Shown piece after piece: positions 45,635-56,844 of a stretch of 64,000 nt of DNA. The notes below the pieces were generated by a model that was not told the origin of the DNA, did no database searches, and saw only the letters and a program-made list of their open reading frames with translations. This DNA comes from Orychophragmus violaceus (Eukaryota; Streptophyta; Magnoliopsida; Brassicales; Brassicaceae), in the NCBI GenBank assembly GCA_030180135.1, contig CM058231.1, forward strand, positions 24,245,034 to 24,309,033, given 5' to 3'. Within the stretch, counting starts at the first letter, position 1. Every line of letters begins with the position of its first letter. Both the position numbers and the translations under genes were made by a program.

Positions 45635-46975
45635 TTCTTGTTCGTCCGGTCAAGCTATTGACGTTAAAAGAGCGCTGAGTGGGAGGCAACCCACTGTTTT
45701 GTTTTTGCATTTTGATTTTTGGTGTTTTTGTAGGATTTTACGTTTGTTTCTGTTTTTGGTGAGTTTTTGTCTGCAGGTCTCGGCCAATTCGCAGTGCGTC
45801 GATCGACACACATTGAGTCGATCGTCACAACACGAAAGAAATCGCATTGCAGCGATCGTTGCGGTCCTGAGAAACGATCGACCATACACGAAAAATCGCC
45901 TAGCAACGGTCGATGCACCTAGTGCAACGATCGATGCCTGAGCGACAGAGGTAAAAATCAGACAGAACTCAACACATCCATTAACAATTTTTTGTTTTCT
46001 TTTTACCAATCATTTGCTTGACACTACTGGGGACAGTGTGTCTTAAGTGTGGGGGATTTGCTACTGACATCTATCTTTCTGTTTTCTTAGAGTCAGTCCG
46101 TTTTTCAAAAATTTTTGTTTTATTGAGTCAAAACCAGTTAAGTAAGAAACAATGATTTTTTGAGAAGATTAATAGCACTTGCAGGAACTTAAGTAACCAT
46201 CGGGATGAAGTTGCAGGATCTATCTATGACTATTAGAAAACCCCATCACAGATCAACCTACTGAGGACACCCACATCACTTCAGGTATCAGAGGATCCTT
46301 TTACTGACTTCAAACTTAATACTGACTTGATTTTCTCACCTAAGGGCTTGGTATACCTTGTGTCGGATTCCCTTGTTAGTTCTGACACAGTCTGTTAACC
46401 TATCCTATTTGGTTCCCTTCTCCCCTTCCATGAAATAAAAAAAAAAAGATAATAAACTGAGGATGAGTTAGTAACTCCGAAGTGGTCATGGGAATAGTAG
46501 CAAACACTATTATCTCTTATGCGATCCATGGAATGTGTCCAAAGTACACCCCTTAACAGGAAGAGCACTGATAAAAATAAAAATGATACCCAATGGGGAA
46601 AAATCAGAATGCTAAGGAAGGGAAAAGAGAAGAAAGGGACTAGAGAAATATAGTATGGTGGTCTAGAGCTGATAAGGTAAGAGTCCATGTGCCTTTGATC
46701 GATAATCCTTAGGTGAGACCGCACTTAAATACTTGCAGAAGTCAGTAGGGAGAATTTGAATGCGTGAATGTGATTGTGGAGTTTACTTAGGACAGTTGCT
46801 AAGTGTGGGGGAAGTATATGTTGGTCTTGATATCTTGTGATTGATTCTTTCAGTGGTTTACTAAGGGGAATCTGAGTGTTGTTGCTTCTAGGACGAAAAG
46901 AGTTTCTGAAAGTTTTCAAACCTCTTCACCATGTTTTAGTTCTCTTTTTTGCTTGAGGGCAAAGTGTGGGGGAGT
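45635..46975 (+). other. 3' non-coding region of the gag-protease-only element
   Basis: It holds a cluster of TCGATCGA-type motifs (45799-45806 exact, with variants at 45820-45940), the sequence cttaagtgtgggggattt (about 46040), an A-run (46435-46447), and the polypurine tract aaagtgtgggggagt (46961-46975). No reading frame with known motifs is present, so pol has been cleanly lost rather than mutated. Confidence 0.75.
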
Positions 46976-48187
46976 TGATATATCATGGTTTTTACCGGTT
47001 TTATGCCATGATATAAGTGTGTTTTAGAGTCTATTTGTGTTTCTTTAGAGTCTTTTACAGGTTTTATTAGGTACACGTACGTTTGGAGCAAAAGTGGAGA
47101 TTATGGAGCTAATTGGAGCACTTTGGAGATTTGACCCGAGAGATAGAGCTCACTGTCCAGATATGATGACTGCATCGATCGTTTCACACCTGCATCGGTC
47201 GATGCACAGCGCAAATTGGCCAGACTCGGCGGTTTAATGAAGAATGCCAATATTGCAGAAGTGCCCAGAAGTTCTAGATATTTACACAGAAGCCCCAAAT
47301 CGTGTTTTAGCTATTTAATTAGGTTTTTAACTTCTGTTTTACATACGCTATCATAAATTAGAGCAGAGAGTTTTTAGAGCTTTTGGGGGCTGATATGATC
47401 CTGTACTACATTCGTTTTGGAGAAGTTTTCGAACCCCTTTTATTATTCTAATCTCTTTTATGATTTCTATTTATTCATTGATTATGTTTACATCATCCAT
47501 GTCTGAGTAGTTTCATAGTTAGGTTTAGGGTTTCTCATAGGGATTTCATGACTTGCTAGATATAATTAATTCAGTTAAGGATTCACATCAATAGATGTTC
47601 TTCAAACTAAATTGTATTTAATGCTAGTTCTAACCTGATCAATTAGAATCTAGATCTTAGGTTGCTAAATACGACACGACAGTGTGGTTTAGAATCTGAA
47701 CTATTTAGGTTGAGCAATTTAATTACTCGCAAAGGAATTTGGTTTAATTAGATTGTGAACATATCAAACTTGGATTTAAAGCTGGTTTAATCTGTTAGTA
47801 ATTGCAAAGGAATTTGGATTACTGCACTTAGACTTAGAGAATTCTCGCAAAGGAATTTGGTTAATTCTATATCTGTGTTTTGAGTTCTAGAACTGAGTTT
47901 AATTAGATCCTAACTGATTGATTTATCTGCTTGTCTGATTTCCTGAGAACGCCCTAGACTTAGCGCTTTTAGTTTATTGATTTCAAACAACAACCTGCTA
48001 TTGTTTACTTTCCTGCTTGCTTTTAGTTAATAAAATACAATTTTCTTTTTGCTTTCTCCTAGTTTCTATCTCTTTAAGTTCTTAATCCTATCGTTGCATA
48101 GAGTCCTCGTGGATTCGATCCCTAAAGTACTACAATTGATATACTGTGCACTTGCAGTTAGAATAGGGTAAAACTCGAGACCTATCA
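46976..48187 (+). repeat. 3' LTR of the gag-protease-only element
   Basis: 1212 bp, with about 18 differences from the 5' LTR by eye. It is followed by the target duplication cggtt, and the RNase H frame of the host element resumes. Confidence 0.92.
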
Positions 48188-48192
48188 CGGTT

Positions 48193-48802
48193 GGAGCAGT
48201 CTTGGGCCAGAGAAAAGACAAGAAGCTTCATGTGAACTACTATGCAAGCAGAACTTTGGATGACGCTCAAGTCAGATACGCAACAACTGAGAAGGAACTC
48301 TTAGCGGTAGTATTTGCATTCGAAAAATTCAGATCATACTTGATGGGATCGAAAGTGGTTGTGTACACAGACCATGCGGATTTAAGGCACTTGTTAGCCA
48401 AGAAGGAGGCTAAACCGCGACTGTTGAGATGGATACTTCTACTGCAGGAATTTGATCTTGAGATACAAGACAAGAAAGGTGTTGAGAATGGAGTAGCTGA
48501 TCACTTGTCGAGGCTGAGGATTGACGAGCAAATACCGATAGATGATTCTCTACCGGAAGAACAACTTCTAATGATTCAGAGCTTGAGAGGGATATGACAT
48601 GGTCTTGAATATGGAGAAAGTGAACAGCTTAAAAGAAGAGCAGTTGCCCTGGTATGCAGATTTCATCAATTACCTAGCATGTAGAAAAGAGCCACCTAAC
48701 CTCAACAGCTACCATAGAAAGAAATTCTACCGAGATGTTACTCGATACTATTGGGATGAGCCATACTTGTTTAAGAGATGTTCAGACGGACTCTACAGAT
48801 AA
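48193..48802 (+). pseudogene. Athila RNase H, second half, and linker
   Basis: The frame restarts with GAVLGQRKDKKLHVNYYASR and continues YATTEKELLAVVFAFEKFRSYL, VVYTDHADLRHLL and ADHLSRL, the classical gypsy RNase H motifs. A TGA at 48595-48597 and a shift separate it from the next block, LPWYADFINYLACRKEPP, which leads to the integrase zinc finger. A further stop lies near 48800. Confidence 0.88.
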
Positions 48803-48820
48803 TGCGTACCAGAAGAAGAA

Positions 48821-49935
48821 ATGGAAGGGATCTTGTATCACTACCACGGTTCAGAATATGGAGGACACTTTGCATCGTTCAAAACTGCTACAAAGGTTCT
48901 ACACTCAGGTTTTTGGTGGCCTAGCCTGTTCAAGGATGCTCACAACTATGCTTCGACGTGTGATGCTTGTCAAAGGAAAGGCAACATTGGGAGGAGAAAC
49001 GAAATGCCACAAAACCCCATCTTGGAGGTTGAGATTTTCGACGTATGGGGGATTGACTTCATGGGATCTTTCCCATCCTCCTATGGGAACCAATATATTC
49101 TAGTAGCAGTGTATTATGTGCCCAAATTGGTGGAAGCTATTGCAAGTCCCACCAACGATGCTAAGGTGGTTATTAAGCTATTCAAGTCTACCATATTACC
49201 ACGGTTTGGCATCCCAAGGGTCGTAATCAGTGATGGAGGCACACACTTCGTCAACAAAGTATTTGAGAGCCTCCTGAAGAAGTATGGGGTGAAACACAAG
49301 GTTGCTACGCCTTATCACCCTCAGACCAGCGGACAAGTTGAAGTGTCTAACCGGCAGATAAAAGCCATCTTGGAGAAGACCGTGGGAAGCTCTAGGAAGG
49401 ACTGGGCTAAAAAGCTAGATGATGCACTCTGGGCATACAAAAAAGCGTTCAAGACACCTCTCGGCACTACACCATTCAACCTCTTGTATGGGAAATCATG
49501 CCACTTACCAGTTGAAATGGAGTACAAGGCGATGTGGGCAGTGAAGTTATTGAACTTCGACCTCAAGACAACAGCTGAGAAGCGACTTATCCAACTCCAT
49601 GAACTTGAAGAAATCCGATTGGATGCCTATGAGAACTCAAGGTTCTATAAAGAAAGAACCAAGGCATTTCATGACAAGAAGATTGTGAAGAAGGAATTCA
49701 AGGCAGGAGATCGAGTACTATTGTACAATCCCGGTTAAGACTGTTTCCCGGGAAACTCAAATCAAGATGGTCATGTCTATTCTCAGTCAAATAAGTAAGA
49801 CCTTATGGAGCCGTTGTTCTTCTCAACAAGGACGGAAGTGAATTCACTGTGAACGGACAGAGGCTCAAGTTCTACTCAACATCAAACCCCGTGGAAGAAG
49901 AGGTATCGATTCTTCTCACGGACCCAACCCCGATC
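48821..49935 (+). pseudogene. Athila integrase
   Basis: The HHCC-like finger is in the part YHGSEYGGHFASFKT and CDACQRKGNI. The catalytic core has GIDFMGSFPSSYGN, ISDGGTHFVNKVFE and QVEVSNRQIKAILEKT, giving the D, D and E of the DDE triad. A C-terminal KEFKAGDRVLLYN segment ends at a TAA (49736-49738) caused by loss of one T. In the shifted frame the usual LRLFPGKLKSRW and a NGQRLKFY segment follow to about 49935. It would insert the DNA copy in the nucleus. The core is still nearly complete, so decay is recent. Confidence 0.88.
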
Positions 49936-50163
49936 TAAAGCAATAAGAGAGTCAAGCTCGTGACTTAAAACAAGCGTGCTTGGGAGGCAGTCCCATGTTA
50001 TCCTTTGTATATACGTTGTGAACTTTCTTTGATTTGATTTGTGTTTGAATGATTTCATGTGTGTTTTTAGTTGTTTTGTGTGTTTACAGCATAGGGGAAC
50101 ATGCCACAAAAGAAACGAAAGGATACGCATCGCTGAAAAGCTACGGAGGAAGAAAAGACTCCA

Positions 50164-50434
50164 CAGCGGCATCACACAGCGGTGGTTGTATGCTGCTGTG
50201 GAGGTTTGCGGAAGACAGTTTTCCACAGCGCCATGCACAGCGGCATGGCTAAGCCGCTGTGAAAAAAAGGAACCTCACAGCGGCATGGTACAACGATGGT
50301 CACATGCCGCTGTGAAGGATTTGCGGTACGAGATTTTAGGCAGCGGCATGCACAACGGCTTTCTCAAGCCTCTGCAGGTAAGGATCCCCCACAGCGGCAT
50401 TGCACATCGATGGCTGTATGCTGGTGTGGGTCCA
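50164..50434 (+). repeat. CAGCGGC...GCCGCTGTG hairpin array before the third ORF
   Basis: Five units like those of the LTR: CACAGCGGCAT or similar, 15-25 bases, then GCCGCTGTG or a variant (TGCTGCTGTGG, GCCTCTGCAG, GCTGGTGTGG). They lie between the end of integrase and the third ORF, in the same orientation as in the LTRs. The stretch 49936-51125 is otherwise non-coding. Confidence 0.78.
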
Positions 50435-51125
50435 TTTTCGACCTAATAAGGTCGTGTATGGGTTTCTTCCTCCCTCTCACTTTTGCTCAAAAATCGCCAT
50501 TTTTCTCCCAAAATTTGATCTTCACCAAAACCACACCGTTTTCATCGATTTTTGGCTCTTTGATTCGCGATTTCTCAAACTCTAAACGTCTAGAATCATT
50601 TCAATCACCGAAATCAAGCAAAGGTATGAAAAATCGAAATCCTTGTTATTCATGGTAAATTTTCGAATTCGATTCTTGTGGAATTTGAGGCACTAAACTT
50701 GTTGCATTGATGATTCTAGGCATACCCATACCATTAATTTGAAGAATCCATGGTTAGACTGAGCTAAATTGGAAATTCAAAACCTAGGGTTCTTGAGAAT
50801 TTTTTTTTTTGGAAATTGGAGAAAATGAAATTTGATTGTTCATAAGGCTTTGTTAGGTTGTTTAGAGCATACTTTGCAAAAGGAATGATATCAAATTCAT
50901 TGTGCAGTGAGGTTTTGAGAATAAAAGGAGCATGGTTATAGAAATAAATGATGAAAGTAGTTCAAATTGTGGAATGTGAAGTTTTGATGCTTGTTAGAAC
51001 CCTGACATTGCCTAAGTAGAATGAAATTGATGCTGCATAGCTTGAACAATATGATGCTAGAACTTTAGGCATGATTTGGGTTTGAGTTGAGAGAAACTAG
51101 ATGATTCTACATTGTGTCTATACAG

Positions 51126-52915
51126 ATGGCAAAGAGTAGGGCACGAGCTGGCCAAGGAGAGTAAAGCACACAGACACACCGAGAAGGGAAAGAACCTGCT
51201 GTGCCGCAAGCTGATGATAATGAGAATGTATACTTTTCGGGCACTAGCAGTGAGGAAGATAGACTTCAGCTAGCTGTGAAGAAAGCAAAAGCCAAGAAGC
51301 CGGAAGCAAAGAAACCAAAGAAGAACAAGAAGAAGGGACAGTCCTACACACTGGGACAAATCAGGGCAAAGATTGGGTACTATACCTGGATGCCCACAAG
51401 GTTCAGAGACGCTGATATCTGCAAAAGGCTGGGCATTTATGAAGATGTCATGATGATTTTGAGAAGCCTCAGCATGGAAAAGCTAATGACGAAAGCATAT
51501 CCCGTCTATGAGACACCCTGCCACCAATTATTTTGCACTCTGCAATGGAAGAATTCATGGATGGGCCGACTGATGCTGAGGGGTTCGGTTACATCACCTT
51601 CGTCTGCGATGGAAGGAGGCATAGAATGGGATTCAAGCAGTTGCATGAGATACTTGGGTTCAGGGATGAGTGGAACAACAAGCTGCCAAGCCTAGATCTC
51701 CTTCCTACATTTCTGTGGAGCACCATCTCTAGGGCAGCTAATCAGACCGGGGAAATGAAGAACTCGGACATTGCCCATCCCGCCATCAGGTATGTGGAAA
51801 AGATGCTAGCCAACACCATTTTCACCAGGCGAGAGAACAACAAGGTGTTGGAAGAAGGTTTGAGGTTCCTGGCAATGGGATTGCAGCCGGTGTTAGGTGG
51901 TTTTGACCTTCCAGAAGTAAACAATTGGAACTACAATGAGCTGGGAGTAGTGGCATACTTTTTCAGGCAGCTAATGGCTATTAGGCGGAAGGCGATGATC
52001 TGTGGACAAGACGCCAGTATTCAGGTTTGGGAGTCTGCTAACTCCGATATTTCAGGCGCTGCAAATCCCTCTGATTAACGGGGTTGAACCTTTGAGGATT
52101 AATGAAGCCCTTATGCGCAAGACGCAATTCTTGGCCGGGAACATTGATGTCAGGTTTGCCTACACCTTCAGGGCCAGCACAGATCAAACCGCAAATGTTC
52201 TCCTCCCGAACCTCGCCATCACTACATTGACTAACAAGGAGAACGTCAGGTTCCAGCCGGATCCACGATTCTACCACAGCATTGAGGCTGACCCGCTAGA
52301 GGCTCCGGTGAGACGAAGGAAGAGGAGAGCAGCTGACAGATCCTCACAGGGAGAAGGAACCAGTCCCCAGGCAGAGACTCGTGCAGAGACAGCAGCCAGC
52401 ACAGAGGCTAGACCACCCAGCCCGGTTTATGGGACAGCACGCTACCACCTTCGCGCGCCCAACGAAGCCATCTTGGGTGCTCAGTTGCTTAGAGCCACAG
52501 CTATATCCGGAAGTTGGAACGCTGGAATAAGCTTCAAGACCGCACCATTGGGAAATTGGTGGAAGCTGGAAGAAGGACGAAAGCGGTCTTGAAGAAGAAG
52601 TATAAAGAGAAGACGAAGGCGCTTGTCCAGCAGGTTAAGTACTTGGGTTATATGCTGACAGGGAAGAAGGGGAAGCTGCAAAAGCCTGAAGGCTACTTTT
52701 CAAGTGAAGAAGAAGAAAGCTCAGAGGACTTCCCGAGGAGACACTCCTACCACGGGGAAGGCACTAGCTCATCTAGCAGAGCCCTTGGTCCCGCCTCCCT
52801 CGATGAGCGACACCGCAAAGCCCGACGCCACATCCCACCACCATCACCTGGGTCCAGCAACGAATCCTTATCCTTGGGAGAGGACGAGGACGACACCGCA
52901 CCTCCAGCCTACTGA
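51126..52915 (+). pseudogene. Athila third ORF (PF03078-type, env position)
   Basis: The start is MAKSRARAGQGE at 51126, with a stop after it. The frame continues with a Lys-rich stretch (KKAKAKKPEAKKPKKNKKKG, 51270-51335), then DADICKRLGIYEDV, and, after a shift near 51530, GYITFVCDGRRHRMGFKQLHEILGF and AHPAIRYVEKMLANTIF. Further shifts near 52020 and 52510 lead to a Pro/Ser/Glu-rich C-terminus ending at 52915. The order DADICKRLGI-YPVYE-LHEILGF matches the Arabidopsis Athila ORF-1 family as I know it. Its function is unknown; location after pol has led to the label env-like, but I see no clear signal peptide or membrane segment. Confidence 0.72.
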
Positions 52916-54426
52916 GGTAACCATCACCCCTTTGTACATAATTTTCATTTTTATTTTACCATCTTTAGCTCCCCTATATTGCTTTCACACCGAGACAGTG
53001 TGAAGTAAGTTTGGGGGGTGATCATCTAACCATTTTCCTTCTTTGAGTCATTGCATTGTGAATAGTTATGATTTTGAAAAAAACAAAAAAAAATTTTGAA
53101 AAATTTGAAAAACATAAAAAAAGAGCATGTAGCTTCATATTTCTTTCTTTCTTAGGATCGAGTCTAGTGGCATCCTATATTACATTTGCATAGGAGACAA
53201 TGATATGATTGCGTTGTAAGGAATCTAGATTTTAGAACTCAACATGATGCCCTCGTTAATCATACCATGTTGCTTAAACAACCCTCAAAACACTTGCACA
53301 TTTCGAGCTTTGATCACACCACTCCAATCTATTTGTCAAGTATGATATCCTCAACTTTGAAACCAACTCACTTATTTGGACTTAAATGAATTTAATCTTC
53401 TCACTCATGGATTTTTGATGCTTGATCATGGTCACATTATACACACTTGGATTATCTTTGACCTTAATTTTTACCACCCTTTGTTAATCCAAGTGGTCAT
53501 TCTCACTCTTAGGATGGTATCCCAACCATAAAACCCTTCCCTTTTCTTTTAAACCTTCATTTGATTGATTGAGTGAGGCCTCTTTTTGATAATGCTAACA
53601 TGTGCAAAAGGTTAAAAGTATAAGAACGTCAATGATTAGCTCTCATAGGCTAGTCTAGGAGTTCATATATTTGAGTAGCATTTGAGGTATAAGCACTTGA
53701 ATTGGGATTGGGGATAAGGAAAGAAAGCGTGAAATGGAAAGTAAAAGAAAGAAAAGACCAAAGGCTTGTTTAAGGGAAAGAGAAACACTTGGGAAAGAGA
53801 AATGAAATTGGGAAAACTCTAAGAAATAAATCAAAAGAAGAATAGTTTTTGAAAATGAAAAGATTAACTTCTCAAGACCAAAAAATGAAAAAAAGTCAAA
53901 AGGTTGAGTTTGGGATTGAAAGGAGAGTGGCTAAAGATAGGATTGGGAAACACTTTGGGTAAGATTTTGAAAGCTGAAAACTGTATGCATGAATTGTTCT
54001 TGTCTTGCCACATTTTGCATAATGTCTAGCATTCCTTTTCTTGAGAGTTAGCCACCAAAATAAAAGTCAATAGCCTCCCTCTAAACACCTTTTGAAACCT
54101 TTTTATGCCAAGCCAATTGGTTGAGATCAAACCCCCATTTGTGAGACTACACTTTGCTAAGAAGAATGAATGTAAGAGTTGGTGAAATGTTGAGTTGGTT
54201 GAATCTTGACAATGTGCCTAAGAGAAAATGATTTGGTGTGTTGATAAGCCTAGAGAAATTAGAGTGGATTAGAGAGTTTGTTTGTGCAACATGTTATCAT
54301 TTCCTAAGGACATCATGTTGAGGGCTTGCTAGATTTCTTTGGTTATGAGTCTCCAACTTCAAACCTCTCCCCTTTGTCTCATTGTTGTTTGCTTGAGGAC
54401 AAGCAAAGAAACAAGTTTGGGGGAGT
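52916..54426 (+). other. 3' non-coding region of the Athila element
   Basis: About 1.5 kb without a supported reading frame. It has aagtaagtttggggggtg (about 53004) just after the ORF, an A-rich part (53075-53130) and the polypurine tract acaagtttgggggagt (54411-54426). A long 3' region of this kind is usual for Athila. Confidence 0.75.
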
Positions 54427-55981
54427 TGATGTGTTGTGTTTTTAAATGTTTTTAAGCATGATTTAGTATGTGTTTTAGCTTTAGTAAAAGCATTTAGACA
54501 TCATTATTATGTTTTAACTTTAGGATAATGCATTTAGGCATCATTAGGTTTGCATTTTCTTTGTTTCCTCTTTTTGTAGGTGGTGGATGACCCAAAGGAG
54601 CACCAAGAAGCAATGGAGGTGGTAGGGACAAAAGGAGCACCAAGCCAAAGTCAAAAATCATCAAAGGAATGCGGAGGACACTGGCAGCGGCATGGTACAG
54701 CGGCATACCCATGCCGCTATAGAGGATTGCCGGCAGAAGGATTTCCACAGCGGCTCGTGCAGCGGCATACACAAGCCGTTGTGGGACAAAGGATCGTTCA
54801 GCGGCATACACAAGCCACTGTAGAGACTCTCCCGGGACAGGTTTTTTCTCCAGCGACTCGTACAGCGGCTTGCATCATGCCGCTGTGGATCGAAGAACCT
54901 CACAGCGGCACCAGGCAGCGACGGCCTCATGTCGCTGTGGACAGTAGAACCTCACAGCGGCTCCGGGCAGCGACGGCCTCGCCGCTGTGAGACCACTTTT
55001 TCCCATTTGTTCTACTTTTTCTCTTTTTCTTTTGGCTTGTAGACCCTCCATGTGAGTGTTGTCGACCATGACACCCTATTTCGTGTATTTAATGGCTCTT
55101 AGTGTGTTGAGAGAGTCATATCACAATTTGCAAACAATCTACTCAAATCTATTTGATCTTTTATTCAATCTTAGTGTTCTTGAGTTTACCTTCTTGTTCT
55201 TCTTTCTTATCTTGTTAAAACATGTTTTGTTTGGTTGTTTCTATGGCTAGTGAGTAGTTTCCTTTAAGTTTCTGGGTTTGAGTGAAGGTAAGGGTGATCT
55301 AGATATGGTTTAGGTTGCTTAGAACTTGGGAGCATTGATTTCTTATTTGCTAGAAGTTCTTAATGCTAGGATTGAAGTAGCTAATCAATTCCTTGATCTT
55401 AAATGTTGCTAGCACCGAGAGGTGTAGTTTATGTTTGAATCTCTATCAAGTGCTTTACATTCTTAACCAATGAGAATTGATGTTTAAGGTGTTTAGTGGT
55501 AGTGAGAACTTGATCTTAATGCATATATATCTTGAAATTTCCAACGAGAGTTGATGTTAATGCTTGATAGGTGTAGGGTTATTATCACGAGAGTGGAGTA
55601 ATTTGAATCGTTGTTCTTAGCCTAAGAAATTATCTCATGTTTGTCTAAATATTTCTAAGCTATTAGTTGATCACCCGAACCGAAACTCAACCCAAAGAAC
55701 TTTATTTTTAAACCAGTCAACAACCTTCTTGCTCTGTTTATGCTCTGTTTTACATGCTTGTGAATTGTGTTTTAATCCAGTCATCTTATTTGGAATACGG
55801 TTATTTTATTAGATTTTAGATATAAAACCCACGAACGAATTTGGTTGCACTTAGATTAAGAAATCACATGTATTCTTAGTGTGTTTGATCATCCGAGTGG
55901 ATTGACACCTCGAAACTATAACGACTAGGTTGTAAACTTGCAACTGAAGTAAGTGAAGAGGAACTGATTTATTGCATATCA
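54427..55981 (+). repeat. 3' LTR of the Athila element
   Basis: 1555 bp, uninterrupted; ctagc at about 55410-55414 is the empty target site of the solo LTR in the other copy. The hairpin array lies at 54685-54990. It is followed by atgcg and LINE RNase H. Confidence 0.92.
54685..54990 (+). repeat. CAGCGGC...GCCGCTGTG hairpin array in the 3' LTR
   Basis: Six units in better condition than in the 5' LTR, for example CAGCGGCAT-N-CAGCGGCATAC-N-GCCGCTATAG and GTACAGCGGC-N-ATGCCGCTGTGG. The 5' copy has extra units or spacers, so the array changes length. Confidence 0.82.
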
Positions 55982-55986
55982 ATGCG

Positions 55987-56537
55987 CAGTTATCACAGAT
56001 AAGAGAATCAATAGCAAGAACAGGGAGAGGAAGTAATTCCGCAACTGATTTGGAAATCAGAGGTCAATGGTGTTTTGTGGGTGGATCTTGAAAGGATGAT
56101 GACCAATTTTCAGGTCAAGGATGGTATAGCTGTTATGAGAGAGATGCTAATGTTTTGATGGGAGCCATGAATATTAAAGCTAGTTTATCCCCACTACATG
56201 CAAAATTCGAAGCCCTTGTATGGGTTATGAAATGTATGAAGTTTCATCAACATACTCACATTACATTTGCAACGGACTGTTCAGAATTGGTGAAAATAGT
56301 GTCGGAACCAGAAGAATGATCAGCTTTCTCAATTCACCTAGAGGAGTTCAAAATAAGGAAGGAGTATTTCACAACTTTTGAACTCATCCATATCCGCACA
56401 CAAACAATCTGATGGCAGATAGACTAGCACGGAGTGCCCGTCTCAGGTCGTCATATATTTTTCACGTTGGACCGGAGTCTCCAATTTGAATTAATGAAAG
56501 TTAGGTTCTTTTCTTGTATATCTTATTGACAAAAAAA
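55987..56537 (+). pseudogene. LINE ORF2, right part (RNase H) and 3' end
   Basis: This continues the LINE of 18965-20652 after the Athila insertion. The frame reads RGQWCFVGGS, GQGWYSCYERD, SPLHAKFEALVWVMKCM and ITFATDCSELVKIV, the features of the plant LINE RNase H-like domain. Stops interrupt it (for example after VGGS). The end tcttattgacaaaaaaa (about 56520-56537) is a typical plant LINE tail. One copy of the duplication atgcg (55982-55986) marks the join with the other half. Confidence 0.85.
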
Positions 56538-56844
56538 TTTTGGTAAAGCCTTACCTAATTATTTCATAAGATGACAACGTCCCAAACAGTCTTTGAGTCT
56601 TATATAAAGTCTCTGAATATTACGATGTCATATTTGTTAGTAATTTTCAAACACACCATTCTAACAAATATTTTTTTTAAGGGCTTTCTTTTAAAATAAG
56701 TGAAAAAGAAGTTTTACAAACTATATAAAAAAAATACAGACGAGGGAAATTAAAGAAGAGGAGGGTAGACTCTGTTTTTTATGACAAAACCAGAGTAATG
56801 ATTGAACAGAGGATTAGGGGATTAGGGGAGAGAGAGATGATTTA
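56538..56844. other. AT-rich intergenic stretch between two LINEs
   Basis: No gene or repeat was recognised. The last part (from about 56760) is likely the 3' UTR of the minus-strand LINE, whose ORF2 frame fades out near 56845. Confidence 0.5.

Larger units (their letters stand above)
41509..48187 (+). mobile_element. Athila-like element coding only for gag-protease (TR-GAG type)
   Basis: A complete element of 6679 bp: LTRs 41509-42719 and 46976-48187, primer-binding site (42726-42743), one long gag-protease ORF (42977-45634), a 1.3-kb 3' region and a polypurine tract (46961-46975). The target duplication is cggtt (41504-41508 and 48188-48192), inside the host RNase H. There is no RT, RNase H or integrase. 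By eye the LTRs differ at about 18 positions in 1211 (1.5 percent). Sequence TCGATCGA-type motifs occur in the LTR, leader, ORF and 3' region. Confidence 0.92.
20653..55981 (+). mobile_element. Athila-type gypsy element, full-length but decayed and nested
   Basis: It is bounded by the 5' LTR (20653-23415) and 3' LTR (54427-55981), with target duplication atgcg (20648-20652 and 55982-55986). In order it has a primer-binding site (23420-23432), gag, protease, RT, RNase H, integrase, a third ORF of the PF03078 type and a polypurine tract (54411-54426). Once the nested elements are removed, about 13 kb remains, as usual for Athila. Insertions are a solo LTR in the 5' LTR, copia 1 (with copia 2 inside it) in gag-pol, and the gag-only element in RNase H. 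Several stops and frameshifts make it non-functional, though the LTRs are still close. Confidence 0.9.
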
